DNA of 64,000 nucleotides from Actinomycetota bacterium (GTDB taxonomy: Bacteria > Actinomycetota > Thermoleophilia > Gaiellales > Gaiellaceae): positions 183,064 to 247,063 of the forward strand of contig PMNA01000013.1 in assembly GCA_003162055.1 (NCBI GenBank). Reading direction: 5' to 3'. Each line of letters begins with the position of its first letter. Position 1 is the stretch's first letter. The notes beneath the pieces were generated by a model. It made no database searches, was not told the origin of the DNA, and saw nothing but the letters and a program-made list of their open reading frames with translations. Below are positions 26,509 through 34,987 of the stretch, one piece after another. Both the position numbers and the translations under genes were made by a program.

Positions 26509-27255
26509 CTACCGCAGTACGAATCGACCGCGAATCGGTTCGACCTGGGCCTCGCCGATATAGCCTTCGAGCACATAGCTCGATGCGAAGATGTGCTCGG
26601 GTATGAGTCCACGGCGCTCTCGGAGCAGCTCCAAGACTGACGTTGGCCAGTGCTCGTTGGAGTTGCCGGGTGACTCGCAGGTCACTGCGAAGATAGCCCT
26701 GATGTTCTCGAGCAGCTCGCTGCCGAAGACCTCGTTCAGGTCGAACGCCTCGACGATGACGACGAGATCGAAGTCGTCGCTCGCATCATGGCGAATCACC
26801 TTAGACTCGACCTCGATGTCAGCTGGAACATCGTCAGATGGGAACCCGGCGAGCTGACCATCGAGCACTAGGGCGATTTCCTCAGCTAGCGCTTGGGCGA
26901 GCGCGACCTTCTTCTTGGCTCCGGCCCGATGCCACGTCCGAGCCTTGACGGTGATGATGAGTGAGGTGGTGGGGAGGTGCTTCGGCTGCATTCTGCGAAG
27001 TTCGGGTTTATTGAGATTCAACGCTCTATCGATATCGACCCAGCGGTAGTCGCCGTACTGCTCCCCAGGCTTCAGCCAGATGCACTCCCGGGTGGAATCT
27101 TGGGGTCGGCGGCTGCGGATGACGGACAGTTGAGTCGGGCCTGAATCCGGGAAAGCAACTTCGACGACCGGATACACGCCTTCGACCCAGACCGAACTGA
27201 CCGCTCCGTACTCACTACCGCGGCGGCCTCTCGCGTGCGAGATCGCAAGACCCAC
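26509..27255 (-). CDS. Unknown protein, full-length member of a duplicated cassette
   Basis: A 248-residue protein with no recognised family. The N-terminal half has strand-rich segments (VYPVVEVAFPDSGPTQLSVI), the centre LVVIVEAFDLNEVF. The C-terminus HWPTSVLELLRERRGLIPEHIFASSYVLEGYIG is clearly homologous to the 84-aa ORF at 34566-34820. The start codon choice is uncertain. It lies upstream of the 651-residue gene, with the decayed small partner gene (27538-27717) further upstream in the same direction. Confidence 0.65.
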   Translation of the reverse strand: MGLAISHARGRRGSEYGAVSSVWVEGVYPVVEVAFPDSGPTQLSVIRSRRPQDSTRECIWLKPGEQYGDYRWVDIDRALNLNKPELRRMQPKHLPTTSLIITVKARTWHRAGAKKKVALAQALAEEIALVLDGQLAGFPSDDVPADIEVESKVIRHDASDDFDLVVIVEAFDLNEVFGSELLENIRAIFAVTCESPGNSNEHWPTSVLELLRERRGLIPEHIFASSYVLEGYIGEAQVEPIRGRFVLR

Positions 27256-27346
27256 AAGGTGCTCGTGTTCCGCTCAAAGCTCTGCCTTGCTCTTGCGCCC
27301 GGCCACGCCGCATCAATCGGCAAGCGCAAGTGTGAACTAAACGTCT

Positions 27347-27399
27347 GAGGAGCCTCGGGCCGGTCCAGCGCTTGAGCTTTATGGCTTGCGAGGCTCCTC
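27347..27399. repeat. Long inverted repeat in the scar zone
   Basis: GAGGAGCCTCG at 27347-27357 pairs perfectly with CGAGGCTCCTC at 27389-27399 around a 31-base spacer, with GGGG after it. It lies just upstream of the 248-residue gene in a stretch with no intact ORF. A regulatory RNA stem, an attachment-like site or a terminator for leftward transcripts are all possible. Confidence 0.45.
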
Positions 27400-27537
27400 G
27401 GGGGAAGACGCTCTTTCGGGATTAGTCGAAAGGCCTCGGCGTGGGCCTACGCACCGGCGAGGGCGGTGGACCGCTTGATGGTCTCGATTCTCTCATCATG
27501 GCTTGGCAAGGTAGGGCGCTCTTGGAGCGCCATGGAG

Positions 27538-27717
27538 CTACTTCGGTCTCGCCGCGAGATCTGGCCAGCTCGACTCTGGCCAGGGTGGCTCGATCGAAAC
27601 GATGCTGAGAAGCGGCCCGAATGCCGGTTCATCCTCAATGACGGAGCGCATCGCACGCTCGGCCGCCTCCCGCGTGGCGAAGAGATCGATGGCGAAGTCG
27701 GAGTCGGAGGAGACCAA
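27538..27717 (-). pseudogene. Decayed copy of the 67-aa cassette gene
   Basis: Reading leftward, the 59 codons closely match the protein at 34775-34978 (shared blocks FAID, FATREAAERAMRSVIEDEPAF against FATRAAAEAAMRSVIEDEPAF, PLLSIV). Near the start the sequence runs ATG TCG CTC TAG, so the original start is cut off by an amber codon and only a TTG at 27717 remains. It is either a broken gene or a shorter protein. Confidence 0.55.
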
Positions 27718-27837
27718 GGCCTAGAGCGACATCTCCGAGTATTCAACTAGATCACAGGAAGGCCGTAGTCGTCATCCGAGGTCGCTGCGACACTGATTTT
27801 GAATCATGTCGTCATCCGGCTATGCGAACATACGTCC

Positions 27838-28042
27838 GTGACCAAAGACGAAGCTCACCAGTACGCACTCGAGCTTTTCGCAGCCTACCCGGGCGTTTAC
27901 GCGTAGTGACATGGCTAGATGAGTAGCGCGTCGTAAGGCGGCCCTGTCCTCCGGATACGCCTGGCGCGGTCGAAGACATCAACCGCCTGGTCTTCTATCG
28001 CGAGGCTGGAGTCGACTGCTTGTACGACGGTGAGGAAGGATA
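27838..28042 (+). pseudogene. Mosaic of three gene fragments (recombination scar)
   Basis: Three pieces abut. Bases 27838-27903 encode the N-terminal 21 codons of an unknown gene (MTKDEAHQYALELFAAYPG). Bases 27892-27943 are 51/52 identical to 43149-43200, the start region of the 84-aa gene there. Bases 27944-28042 match the 3' end of the zinc-ribbon gene at 24 kb ([18 protein letters not shown]). The rest of 27256-28158 holds no gene I can support beyond the decayed copy at 27538-27717. Confidence 0.6.
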
Positions 28043-28158
28043 AGCTCATGGGAGAGCTGAGAGCGCTAACTTAGGCCTATCGATACCCTGAGTCGTGGGG
28101 AGAATGGGTACCTGGCCAAAACCGGGCCGCAATCCGGCGCGCTTTGTATCGTGGACCT

Positions 28159-29760
28159 GTGAGTACCGAGATACTGATTACCGAGTTCGTCGAGCGCGTT
28201 CGCGAACAGGCCCGCTCGCTTGAGCCAGAGGAGATCCGCCGGGCGCTCGCTTCCGAACTCCGCAATGTTGCCCGTGCATATGCACGAAACCCGGCCGACT
28301 GGTCGGCCTGGGCGAACGGAGTCGACGTGCCCGGCGACGCCTACGAGGCTCTCGTCAGCGGCGCCGATCGTCGCGACGCCGGCCAGTTCCAGACGCCCGC
28401 CTCGGCAGCCGACCTGATGGCAGCCTGGCTGTTACAAGAGCCCACCGAGCTACTTCTCGACCCCGGCGTCGGAGCGGGCCGCCTTCTCTTCCGGGCGGTT
28501 CAGCGCCCCGAGTCAAGCCCGAAGCGACTTCTTGGCCTCGACGTCGATCCGGTGTCCCTTGAAATGGCACGCGTGAACCTGCTCTTGCGCGGGATTACCA
28601 ACTGCGGGCTTCGGCAGACCAACTTCTTAGTCGGAGACCTTCATGAGCGTCCGGACGCGCTGATCTGTAACCCACCCTATTCCCGCCATCACGCGATCCC
28701 CGCCACCGAGAAGGAGGCGATCCACACCGGTTTCGAGGAACGGCTTGGGCTACGCCTCAGCCGCCTTGCGGGCCTTCACGTCCTGTTCTTGGTTCGCGCG
28801 CTTGAGATCATTGAATACGGCGGTCGTCTCGCATTCATCACCCCCGCAGAGTGGCTGGACGCGAACTACGGGCGCGCCGTCAAGCGCTTCGTACTTGACC
28901 ACGCTCAGGTCGAAGCGCTGGTGATCTGGGAGCACGACCACCTCTTCTTCGACGGCGCGCTAACCACGGCTGCGATCACCCTTCTGCGGGCTGGGGCGCC
29001 CAGCTCCGGGCCGACTCGTGTGGTTCGTCTTCCGCGGCGCCAGCTCGCGGTTGAGGAGGTGATCGCTGCGATTGCCGGTGAGAACACGAGACTTCGCGTC
29101 GACGACGTCGAGCTTTCCGCCGAGGCCAAGTGGAGCCGGCCGGCTAGGCGGCGCACGCCCCGCGGTACACCGCTGAAGGACCTCGCGCGGGTGCGCCGCG
29201 GGATTGCCACCGGCTGTAACCGCTTCTTCGTTGTCTCCGAAGCTTCTCGTCGTAAGAATCGACTTAATCTTTCCCACGTACGCCCCTGTATCGCTACGCC
29301 GCGTCTTATATTGGGAGACGAACTGGCGGTTCATGCCCTCGAGTGCCTTCCGGACGACGTTCCTCGCTGGGTACTCGATTGTCGGGATCCGAACGCAGAA
29401 AGGGTCGGCCCCCTCGGGAGGTATTTGCGCTGGGGCAAGGAGACTTTCGGGGCACATACCGGTTATCTCGCGTCCCGGCGCGATCCCTGGTACGCCCTCG
29501 AGCGTCGAGAAGCGTCCCCGATCCTCTTCACTTACATGAATCGCCAGCATCCGCGCTTTATCCGGAATCGCGCCGGAGCCATACCACTCAACACGTTTCT
29601 CATCGTCGAACCGCACGACGGCGTCGATGCGGACAAGCTGTGGTGGGCCCTTAACAGCGCTCACGTCATGCGGCAGCTTGCAGGCGCGCGGCGCAATTAC
29701 GGCGGCGGTCTCTGGAAACTTGAACCACGGGAACTCGGTAATCTCAAAGTCCGGCTGTAG
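28159..29760 (+). CDS. N6-adenine DNA methyltransferase of a XamI-like type II restriction-modification system
   Basis: The preferred start is GTG 28159, giving 533 residues; the track start adds five codons. The SAM-binding region has LLDPGVGAGRLLFRA and LGLDVDPVSLEMARVNLL. The catalytic CNPPYSRHH (NPPY motif, adenine-N6) is near residue 171. The ELGNLKVRL C-terminus is typical of Eco57I-like methyltransferases. It would protect sites cut by the endonuclease that follows on the same strand 49 bases later. By family the pair should recognise GTCGAC. Confidence 0.87.
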   Translation: MSTEILITEFVERVREQARSLEPEEIRRALASELRNVARAYARNPADWSAWANGVDVPGDAYEALVSGADRRDAGQFQTPASAADLMAAWLLQEPTELLLDPGVGAGRLLFRAVQRPESSPKRLLGLDVDPVSLEMARVNLLLRGITNCGLRQTNFLVGDLHERPDALICNPPYSRHHAIPATEKEAIHTGFEERLGLRLSRLAGLHVLFLVRALEIIEYGGRLAFITPAEWLDANYGRAVKRFVLDHAQVEALVIWEHDHLFFDGALTTAAITLLRAGAPSSGPTRVVRLPRRQLAVEEVIAAIAGENTRLRVDDVELSAEAKWSRPARRRTPRGTPLKDLARVRRGIATGCNRFFVVSEASRRKNRLNLSHVRPCIATPRLILGDELAVHALECLPDDVPRWVLDCRDPNAERVGPLGRYLRWGKETFGAHTGYLASRRDPWYALERREASPILFTYMNRQHPRFIRNRAGAIPLNTFLIVEPHDGVDADKLWWALNSAHVMRQLAGARRNYGGGLWKLEPRELGNLKVRL

Positions 29761-29809
29761 TACCTGCCGCTGAGCGAGGGACGGGGCCCCGCATGGCGAA
29801 GATACTGGC

Positions 29810-30760
29810 GTGCCACGCCCGCCTGATTCCTGGACAGAGAAGGAGCTGGAGGGAGACGCCGCGGAGGCGCGGCGTCGTTTCGTGCTTGAACGGCGCTCGG
29901 CTCTTGCTCGCGAGCAGAAGACCTACGCACAGTGGCTTGTCGAGTACACATCGGCCGTTCGTCGCCTGCTTGGAGCCAGCAACGATCTTCGCGATCTCGT
30001 AGCGTCAGCGCTGACCGAGCGAGAGCTTCTCAATCTCGCTCGCTATCTCGCCGTCCCGCCAATCAGCCTAGACGACCTCGATACGCTGACCGATGCGTGC
30101 TTTGGTCTCTGGGTCGGGCAAAAGACCGAGCGCGGAACTCGCCCGACGGACGAGGAGTTTGCCTCTGCGGCGGAACTCATCTCCGAACGTATTGACCACG
30201 GACGGGCGCCGTGGCTCGCCCTGGGACGATCTCCGACGGAGATCGAACGCGAGAACTTCGCCAATTGGATGGCGTCAATCCCGGCAATGAATAGGCTAAC
30301 GACGATACGACGCGGCGAGCGTTCGCGCCAGCAGGAGGACCTGACGCGCGCTGCGGCCAAGGCAGCCGGATACCGGCCGGCCATATCACCCGGCACGCTG
30401 ACGGATCCGGTCAAAGACATGTACCCGGGCACTTACTCGCAAAAGAGTCGCCGCTTGCTCGGTACCAATATGGACGTGCCAATCCGGCTCAAAGCGAATC
30501 ACGCGACCGGCCAAGTCTTCATCGCGGTCGAGTGCAAAGTCTCGAACAGCTCGCTCAACAGCCGAAAACGGCTTCTTGAGATTAGAAGCAAGCGAGAAAC
30601 TTGGGACTCATCGGGGCTTCCGCACAGATTCAGAACTGCAGCCGTCCTTACCGGTGTTTTCGACGTCGGTCGCCTAATCGAGACCCAGGACACTGGCGTC
30701 CTGATCTTCTGGGAGCACCGACTCCAAGACTTGACTGAGTTTCTTCAAGCGAGAGCTTGA
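29810..30760 (+). CDS. XamI-family restriction endonuclease
   Basis: A 316-residue type II endonuclease. The family is recognised by its all-helical first half (TAYA-like WLVEYTSAVRRLLGASNDL), WMASIPAMNRLTTIRRGE, and the catalytic region RLLGTNMDVPIRLKANH...VFIAVECKVSNSSLNSRKRL, where Asp and ExK give a PD-(D/E)XK site. Characterised XamI cuts GTCGAC; the same specificity is expected here but not shown. Start GTG 29810. It is transcribed with the methyltransferase and ends about 200 bases before the next promoter. Confidence 0.85.
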   Translation: MPRPPDSWTEKELEGDAAEARRRFVLERRSALAREQKTYAQWLVEYTSAVRRLLGASNDLRDLVASALTERELLNLARYLAVPPISLDDLDTLTDACFGLWVGQKTERGTRPTDEEFASAAELISERIDHGRAPWLALGRSPTEIERENFANWMASIPAMNRLTTIRRGERSRQQEDLTRAAAKAAGYRPAISPGTLTDPVKDMYPGTYSQKSRRLLGTNMDVPIRLKANHATGQVFIAVECKVSNSSLNSRKRLLEIRSKRETWDSSGLPHRFRTAAVLTGVFDVGRLIETQDTGVLIFWEHRLQDLTEFLQARA

Positions 30761-30905
30761 CTCATCTCGCGGGTGCTCGCGCTAAAGCTCATCAGCTTGT
30801 ACTGTCATCCGTAATGTGGTCCGGTCGGCGATCGCCCGTCGCGGAGGGCGTGCCCATCGGGCGCGATATGCACATTCGGTCTAGTCAGTAGACAGCGAAG
30901 ACCCT

Positions 30906-30961
30906 TATGTCATAACATACTGCGCGTTTATCCGTCCACGAGTTGACATATCTGGTATATT
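30906..30961 (+). promoter_or_regulatory. AT-rich promoter/operator region of the RHH-GHKL operon
   Basis: An AT-rich island includes TATGT-CATA-ACATA (30906-30919, a short inverted repeat) and TATATT at 30956-30961. The latter lies eight bases before the ATG at 30970. If it is the -10 box, the message would be leaderless. No -35 at the right distance was clear. The repeats could bind the ribbon-helix-helix protein encoded next. Confidence 0.3.
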
Positions 30962-30969
30962 GTTGGCGA

Positions 30970-32049
30970 ATGGTACCCGAGCCCACCAACAAGACCACCC
31001 GAACGCATCCAAACGGACAGCCACTGCGGCTCGTAAAGGCCTGGCTTCCGGTAGATCTTGTTCGACGCCTCGACCGAACCATCCTCGACTCCAACGGGGC
31101 CTACGCCGACCGCACCGAGTTCTTGATCGAGGCCATCAACGATCGCCTCGACGAGGATGCCAACGTTGAGAGCGCGGCCGATATCTCTGACCCCCGAGCA
31201 AACAAAGCGCAAGCGACCCCCATCGCCCACGAGACCTACGAGGTCGCCAACGGGCGGCTGACCGACGCGGAGGTGGAGAGCGTCCAGTTTGGAGATTGGC
31301 TAGACGCCGACTCTGAGCCTCCCACTTTGCCCACAGCCGAGGGCCCAGCCTTCAACTTCGGCCTCCACAATCGCGATCTGCCCACACTCTGGGCCTTTGA
31401 CTGGCTCTGCCGCCTGGTGTTGCGGCTTGGAGAGCCGATAGCCTGGGCGGAGTTCGAGGCTGAGATTCTGCCTCGCGCGTGGGCCATGGGTCGCGTCCTT
31501 CGCCAACGTGACCTAAGCGGCGATCACCCGATCAAGCTCGTCGCGGGCTTCCCGACCAACCTCAAGAAGCGGGAGGCTACAGAGCGCCGCTTCATGGCCC
31601 ACTTCGTGACGGCTTTGAGTGGCAGCGGCCCGACCGGTCCGTTGTTCGTCTTTCGCATGATCGGGAGCGAGAAGACGCGTGACGAGTTGCGTCTCGCTCC
31701 GTCTTTAAGCGGTCTTGAAGTCTTTAAAGCGTTGATTGGCGCCGACTTGAGCACGTTTACGCCTTTTCCGCAGGAGGCCTGGCTGGTCTTTGCGTCTCAT
31801 CTTCGAGGGCGTGCGCCAGAAGAGCTACAAGGCTGGTTGCGGGTCATGGGCTTGGTAGCCGAGCAACCGACTCGCGACGAACTAGTCAAGCGGTGCGACT
31901 GGTGGTCAGGTAGCGCCGCCGACACGAACACAATGAGCTACGTGGCTCGGGGTCGTGAATGGGGCCTAGTTGAGCCCAAGCTTGATAGCGGTCGCTATCG
32001 GCTCACGGCCTTTGGGCAAGAGATCGTCCAAGGAGAGGAGAAATCGTGA
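30970..32049 (+). CDS. Ribbon-helix-helix N-terminal protein coupled to a GHKL ATPase
   Basis: The start is placed at Met 10 of the track ORF (ATG 30970), giving 359 residues. The first 60 residues fit a ribbon-helix-helix DNA-binding domain: strand QPLRLVKAWLP, then helices VDLVRRLDRTI and RTEFLIEAINDRL. A long low-complexity linker follows, then a helical C-terminal domain (about 130-359). The end (SYVARGREWGLVEPKLDSGRYRLTAFG) looks like a winged helix. It overlaps the ATPase gene by four bases (GTGA), so the two proteins are made together. A sensor or regulator role for the ATPase, or autoregulation, is inferred from context. Confidence 0.7.
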   Translation: MVPEPTNKTTRTHPNGQPLRLVKAWLPVDLVRRLDRTILDSNGAYADRTEFLIEAINDRLDEDANVESAADISDPRANKAQATPIAHETYEVANGRLTDAEVESVQFGDWLDADSEPPTLPTAEGPAFNFGLHNRDLPTLWAFDWLCRLVLRLGEPIAWAEFEAEILPRAWAMGRVLRQRDLSGDHPIKLVAGFPTNLKKREATERRFMAHFVTALSGSGPTGPLFVFRMIGSEKTRDELRLAPSLSGLEVFKALIGADLSTFTPFPQEAWLVFASHLRGRAPEELQGWLRVMGLVAEQPTRDELVKRCDWWSGSAADTNTMSYVARGREWGLVEPKLDSGRYRLTAFGQEIVQGEEKS

Positions 32050-34493
32050 TGGATCCGCTGATCGCCACGGCGCTCAACGCACGCACTCGCGCCGACGTCG
32101 ATCGGCTCGAAGCCGAACTGGTCAAGCACTTCGGCCGGAAACAGTCTCGGTATCTCGGCGACAACGAGGCCAACTGGTCGTCAGTAGCCAGCGGCGTTGA
32201 CCCCCGGGCAGTCATTTTCGAGCGCGTCACCAACATGTGGGACGCCGTAATCGAAGCCGAGGCGCTGCGATGCGGGAAGACCTCATTCCCCGATCCGGCC
32301 GCTGCGGCTCGAGACCTACTCAGCGTGCCCAAGGGGGGCCTGACCGAGTTAGCACTAGGTGAGAGGCGTACGCTCGCTGAGCGGTGCGTCTTTTCGCTGC
32401 TTGACTCAAGCGACTCGGTTCGCCGCCCTACGATCGCCAGTCGTGATAAGGGCATCGGCCTGACGACAATCGAGGTGCCGCGAACCATTCTCTCCCTTGA
32501 GCGCAGCAACAAGCTACGTAAGCCGTACCTTCACGGGGTCTTCGGCAAGGGTGGATCGGTGGCATGCCTGTTCAGCGAGGCCACAATCATCGTGACCCGG
32601 AAGCAACCCGATCTGCTGATGGAGGGCGAGGAAGATCGCGTAACCCTTGCTGTCGTTCGCCAGAGCGACGCCGATGATGTGGGTCTACCTTTCTTCCGGT
32701 ATTTGGTTGGTCCAGATCCGAGGGACGTCGACGGCCTCCCCTACTCAGTCCTGGCCAGTGAGGCGTCGGAGTTCGAGCCGGGTACCTTGGTCATGGAGAT
32801 CGGCTACCAAGCGGAGAAGATGGGTCGCCAGCAGTGGCAGTACGAGGAGTCGATCTACGCTTTTGCTGAGACATTACTGTTCCGCCCCACGATTCCCTAT
32901 GCCCTATTTGATCAGCGCAGCGATGTGGCGAACGTACGGCCAAAGGATCGCCGCGATAAGCCGGAGATCATCATGGGCCTTGGTCAGCGGCTCGATGCGA
33001 CAGAAGCTGGTAATCGCGGACTGATCGCGTCTAGTCGGCCGGCCACACTAAACGTCCCGAGTGTCGGCGATCTCAAAGTCCGCTGGTGGCTGTTCGAAAA
33101 CGGCGATCATGTGCGCCGTCGTGCCGCGAAAGGCAACGTCGCACTCTTCGTCGCCAACGGCCAGGTCCATCATTCATGGGATAGGGCGAGATTCCGTGAC
33201 TTAGTCGATCACCGCTATCGTCGGGTCTCCGAGCGCATCATTGTGGAGATCGATACGGCCCAGGTCCCACAAAAGACCCGGGTTCGCATCTTCTCCTCGT
33301 TTCGCGACACGCTCTTGAAAAGCCCTGAGGCTGTAGCGATTGAGGATGCGATTGCGGATTGGCTGAGTAAGGAGGGGGACCTGGACGAGGCCGAATCGAA
33401 GTTCACGCGCGAGGCCTTACGTACGGCTGGAACTCGGGTCAGCGCAGCCCTCCGGAGGAATCTGAACCGGGCCCTTAAGTCCAAGATCCCCGGCCTCGTC
33501 GCTGCCGGGCCCGGCGGTCGTAGCGGGGGCGGGACCACCAAGCCGCCGAAACCTCGGCCCAAGGAGGACTTACTCCCCGAGCCGACGATGCTCACCGGGC
33601 CCGAGGCACTTGAGATCGTTCCCGGTGAACGAAAGTCCTTCTATCTAGTCTGTAATGCCGTCGATGGCTTTGTACCCGACGTCGGCGAGCTGGTAATCAC
33701 TGCCGAACAGGGCGCGCCGGAGTTCAGCTACGGCATTGGTGACCTACGCCAAGGCCGCGTGCACATAAGCCTGCTCGCGCCCGAGGATGCATCGCTTGGT
33801 ACTTATGAGCTGCGAGCCGCACTCTCCTGGATGAAGAGAGCTGGCGGCTTTACGACCCTAGGCTGGCCCATCAAGGTCAAGCTCGTCAAGGAACACGCCG
33901 TAAGGAAGGCGGACGGCGGAAAGAAGAAGCGGCAACGTGGAGAAGGAGGCGATGTCGCTCTAGTCTGGGACAGGCCGAACGAGAACAACGAATGGGGTGA
34001 GGATGTAGTAGGTGAACTGCAGGAGATGAAAGGCGACGATCTGGCGAAGCTCCGACCCGAGGAGTACGCGGACCTCGATGGGATGCAGGAGAAGGTCGCA
34101 ACCATCGTCCTGAATGAGGAGTTCCCAGGCCTCAAGAGCTACTTGGGCGCAGGTGCCCACCAGATCGGTGATGCGTGGATTACAGCCCGGAAGGAGCGTT
34201 ACGCACTGGCGGTTGGCGTGACAGTTGCTCGTCTGACGCTCCAAGAAGACGAGTTGCGGCGCAAGCACACTGACTGGGAACGGCAGCACAACGGTCGGGA
34301 AGAGCCGCCCAGGCCAATGGACGAAAAACAGATGGTAAGAGCCCTGCAGCAACACGCAGCCGGGGTTCTGGTGGTCTTGCCTAGCGGGGAACAGCTCTGG
34401 GATGAGCCGAGCAGCGACGTCGCCGAGTCGGACGGTCATGCGGTAGCCGCCTCGGTCACGCTATCGGGCGAACCGGCCGGGCCGGGCGAGTAG
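32046..34493 (+). CDS. Large GHKL-type ATPase, likely defence effector or remodeller
   Basis: An 815-residue protein. The N-terminal 250 residues carry a Bergerat (GHKL) fold: helix ERVTNMWDAVIEAEA with the Asn/Asp of the N box, SRDKGIGLT (DxGxG-like), and FGKGGSVACLF as the lid loop. A middle region follows, then a Gly/Pro/Lys-rich linker at about 480-515. A strand-rich domain includes DLRQGRVHISLL. The C-terminal region is charged and helical (KGDDLAKLRPEEYADLDGMQEKVATIVLNEE). This layout recalls MORC/Hsp90-like ATPases of conflict systems, but I do not recognise a named family. It is coupled to the RHH gene. Confidence 0.7.
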   Translation: MMDPLIATALNARTRADVDRLEAELVKHFGRKQSRYLGDNEANWSSVASGVDPRAVIFERVTNMWDAVIEAEALRCGKTSFPDPAAAARDLLSVPKGGLTELALGERRTLAERCVFSLLDSSDSVRRPTIASRDKGIGLTTIEVPRTILSLERSNKLRKPYLHGVFGKGGSVACLFSEATIIVTRKQPDLLMEGEEDRVTLAVVRQSDADDVGLPFFRYLVGPDPRDVDGLPYSVLASEASEFEPGTLVMEIGYQAEKMGRQQWQYEESIYAFAETLLFRPTIPYALFDQRSDVANVRPKDRRDKPEIIMGLGQRLDATEAGNRGLIASSRPATLNVPSVGDLKVRWWLFENGDHVRRRAAKGNVALFVANGQVHHSWDRARFRDLVDHRYRRVSERIIVEIDTAQVPQKTRVRIFSSFRDTLLKSPEAVAIEDAIADWLSKEGDLDEAESKFTREALRTAGTRVSAALRRNLNRALKSKIPGLVAAGPGGRSGGGTTKPPKPRPKEDLLPEPTMLTGPEALEIVPGERKSFYLVCNAVDGFVPDVGELVITAEQGAPEFSYGIGDLRQGRVHISLLAPEDASLGTYELRAALSWMKRAGGFTTLGWPIKVKLVKEHAVRKADGGKKKRQRGEGGDVALVWDRPNENNEWGEDVVGELQEMKGDDLAKLRPEEYADLDGMQEKVATIVLNEEFPGLKSYLGAGAHQIGDAWITARKERYALAVGVTVARLTLQEDELRRKHTDWERQHNGREEPPRPMDEKQMVRALQQHAAGVLVVLPSGEQLWDEPSSDVAESDGHAVAASVTLSGEPAGPGE

Positions 34494-34565
34494 CGATCAT
34501 CCTGGTTCAAGCCAGTGCGTGGGCAGTGAATTCCGCCTAGCCCGTAGCGAGGCCTCGCTCGCGTC

Positions 34566-34820
34566 CTAACGCAGCACAAGACGGCCACGTACCGGTTTCA
34601 CTCGAATCTCGCCGATGCGGCCTTCTAGGGCGAAGCTTGACGCGTAGATGTGATCGGGCGCGAGCCTGTGCTGCTCTCGGAGCCTGTCCAAGACCACTGT
34701 AGGCCAGTGCTCCTCGGAGTCGCGCAGGGACTTCTGCGTCGCTTCGAATAGGGCTTGGACCTTTTCATGGAGCGCTACTGCAAGTTCGCGGCCAGATCTG
34801 CCCAACTCGGCGTCGTCCAA
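34566..34820 (-). pseudogene. Truncated second copy of the 248-aa cassette protein
   Basis: An 84-residue ORF whose last about 70 residues match the C-terminus of the 26509-27255 protein (HWPTVVLDRLREQHRLAPDHIYASSFALEGRIG against HWPTSVLELLRERRGLIPEHIFASSYVLEGYIG). About 170 N-terminal residues are missing. Its first codons overlap the 3' end of the small partner gene, so an internal deletion joined the two. It could still be translated by coupling. Confidence 0.6.
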
Positions 34821-34978
34821 GGTGGTTCGACGAGAACGATGCTGAGGAGCGGCTCGAACGCCGGCTCATCTTCGATGACGGAGCGCATAGCGGCCTCGGC
34901 TGCAGCCCGTGTGGCGAAGACGTCGATAGCGAAGTTAGAGTCAGAGGAGGTGAGGGCGTAGAAAATCATGTCGTCCAT
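34775..34978 (-). CDS. Small cassette protein (67 aa), unknown function
   Basis: The start is placed at ATG 34978 (MDDMIFYALTSSDSNFAIDVF), because the homologous copy at 27.6 kb aligns from there; the track ORF start at 35131 is far upstream. The compact sequence alternates strand, helix (ATRAAAEAAMRSVIEDEPAF) and strand, like a one-domain ferredoxin-type fold. A decayed paralog lies at 27538-27717. It is divergent from the 34988 gene, with nine bases between starts. Confidence 0.6.
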   Translation of the reverse strand: MDDMIFYALTSSDSNFAIDVFATRAAAEAAMRSVIEDEPAFEPLLSIVLVEPPWTTPSWADLAANLQ

Positions 34979-34987
34979 GATGCCGCT

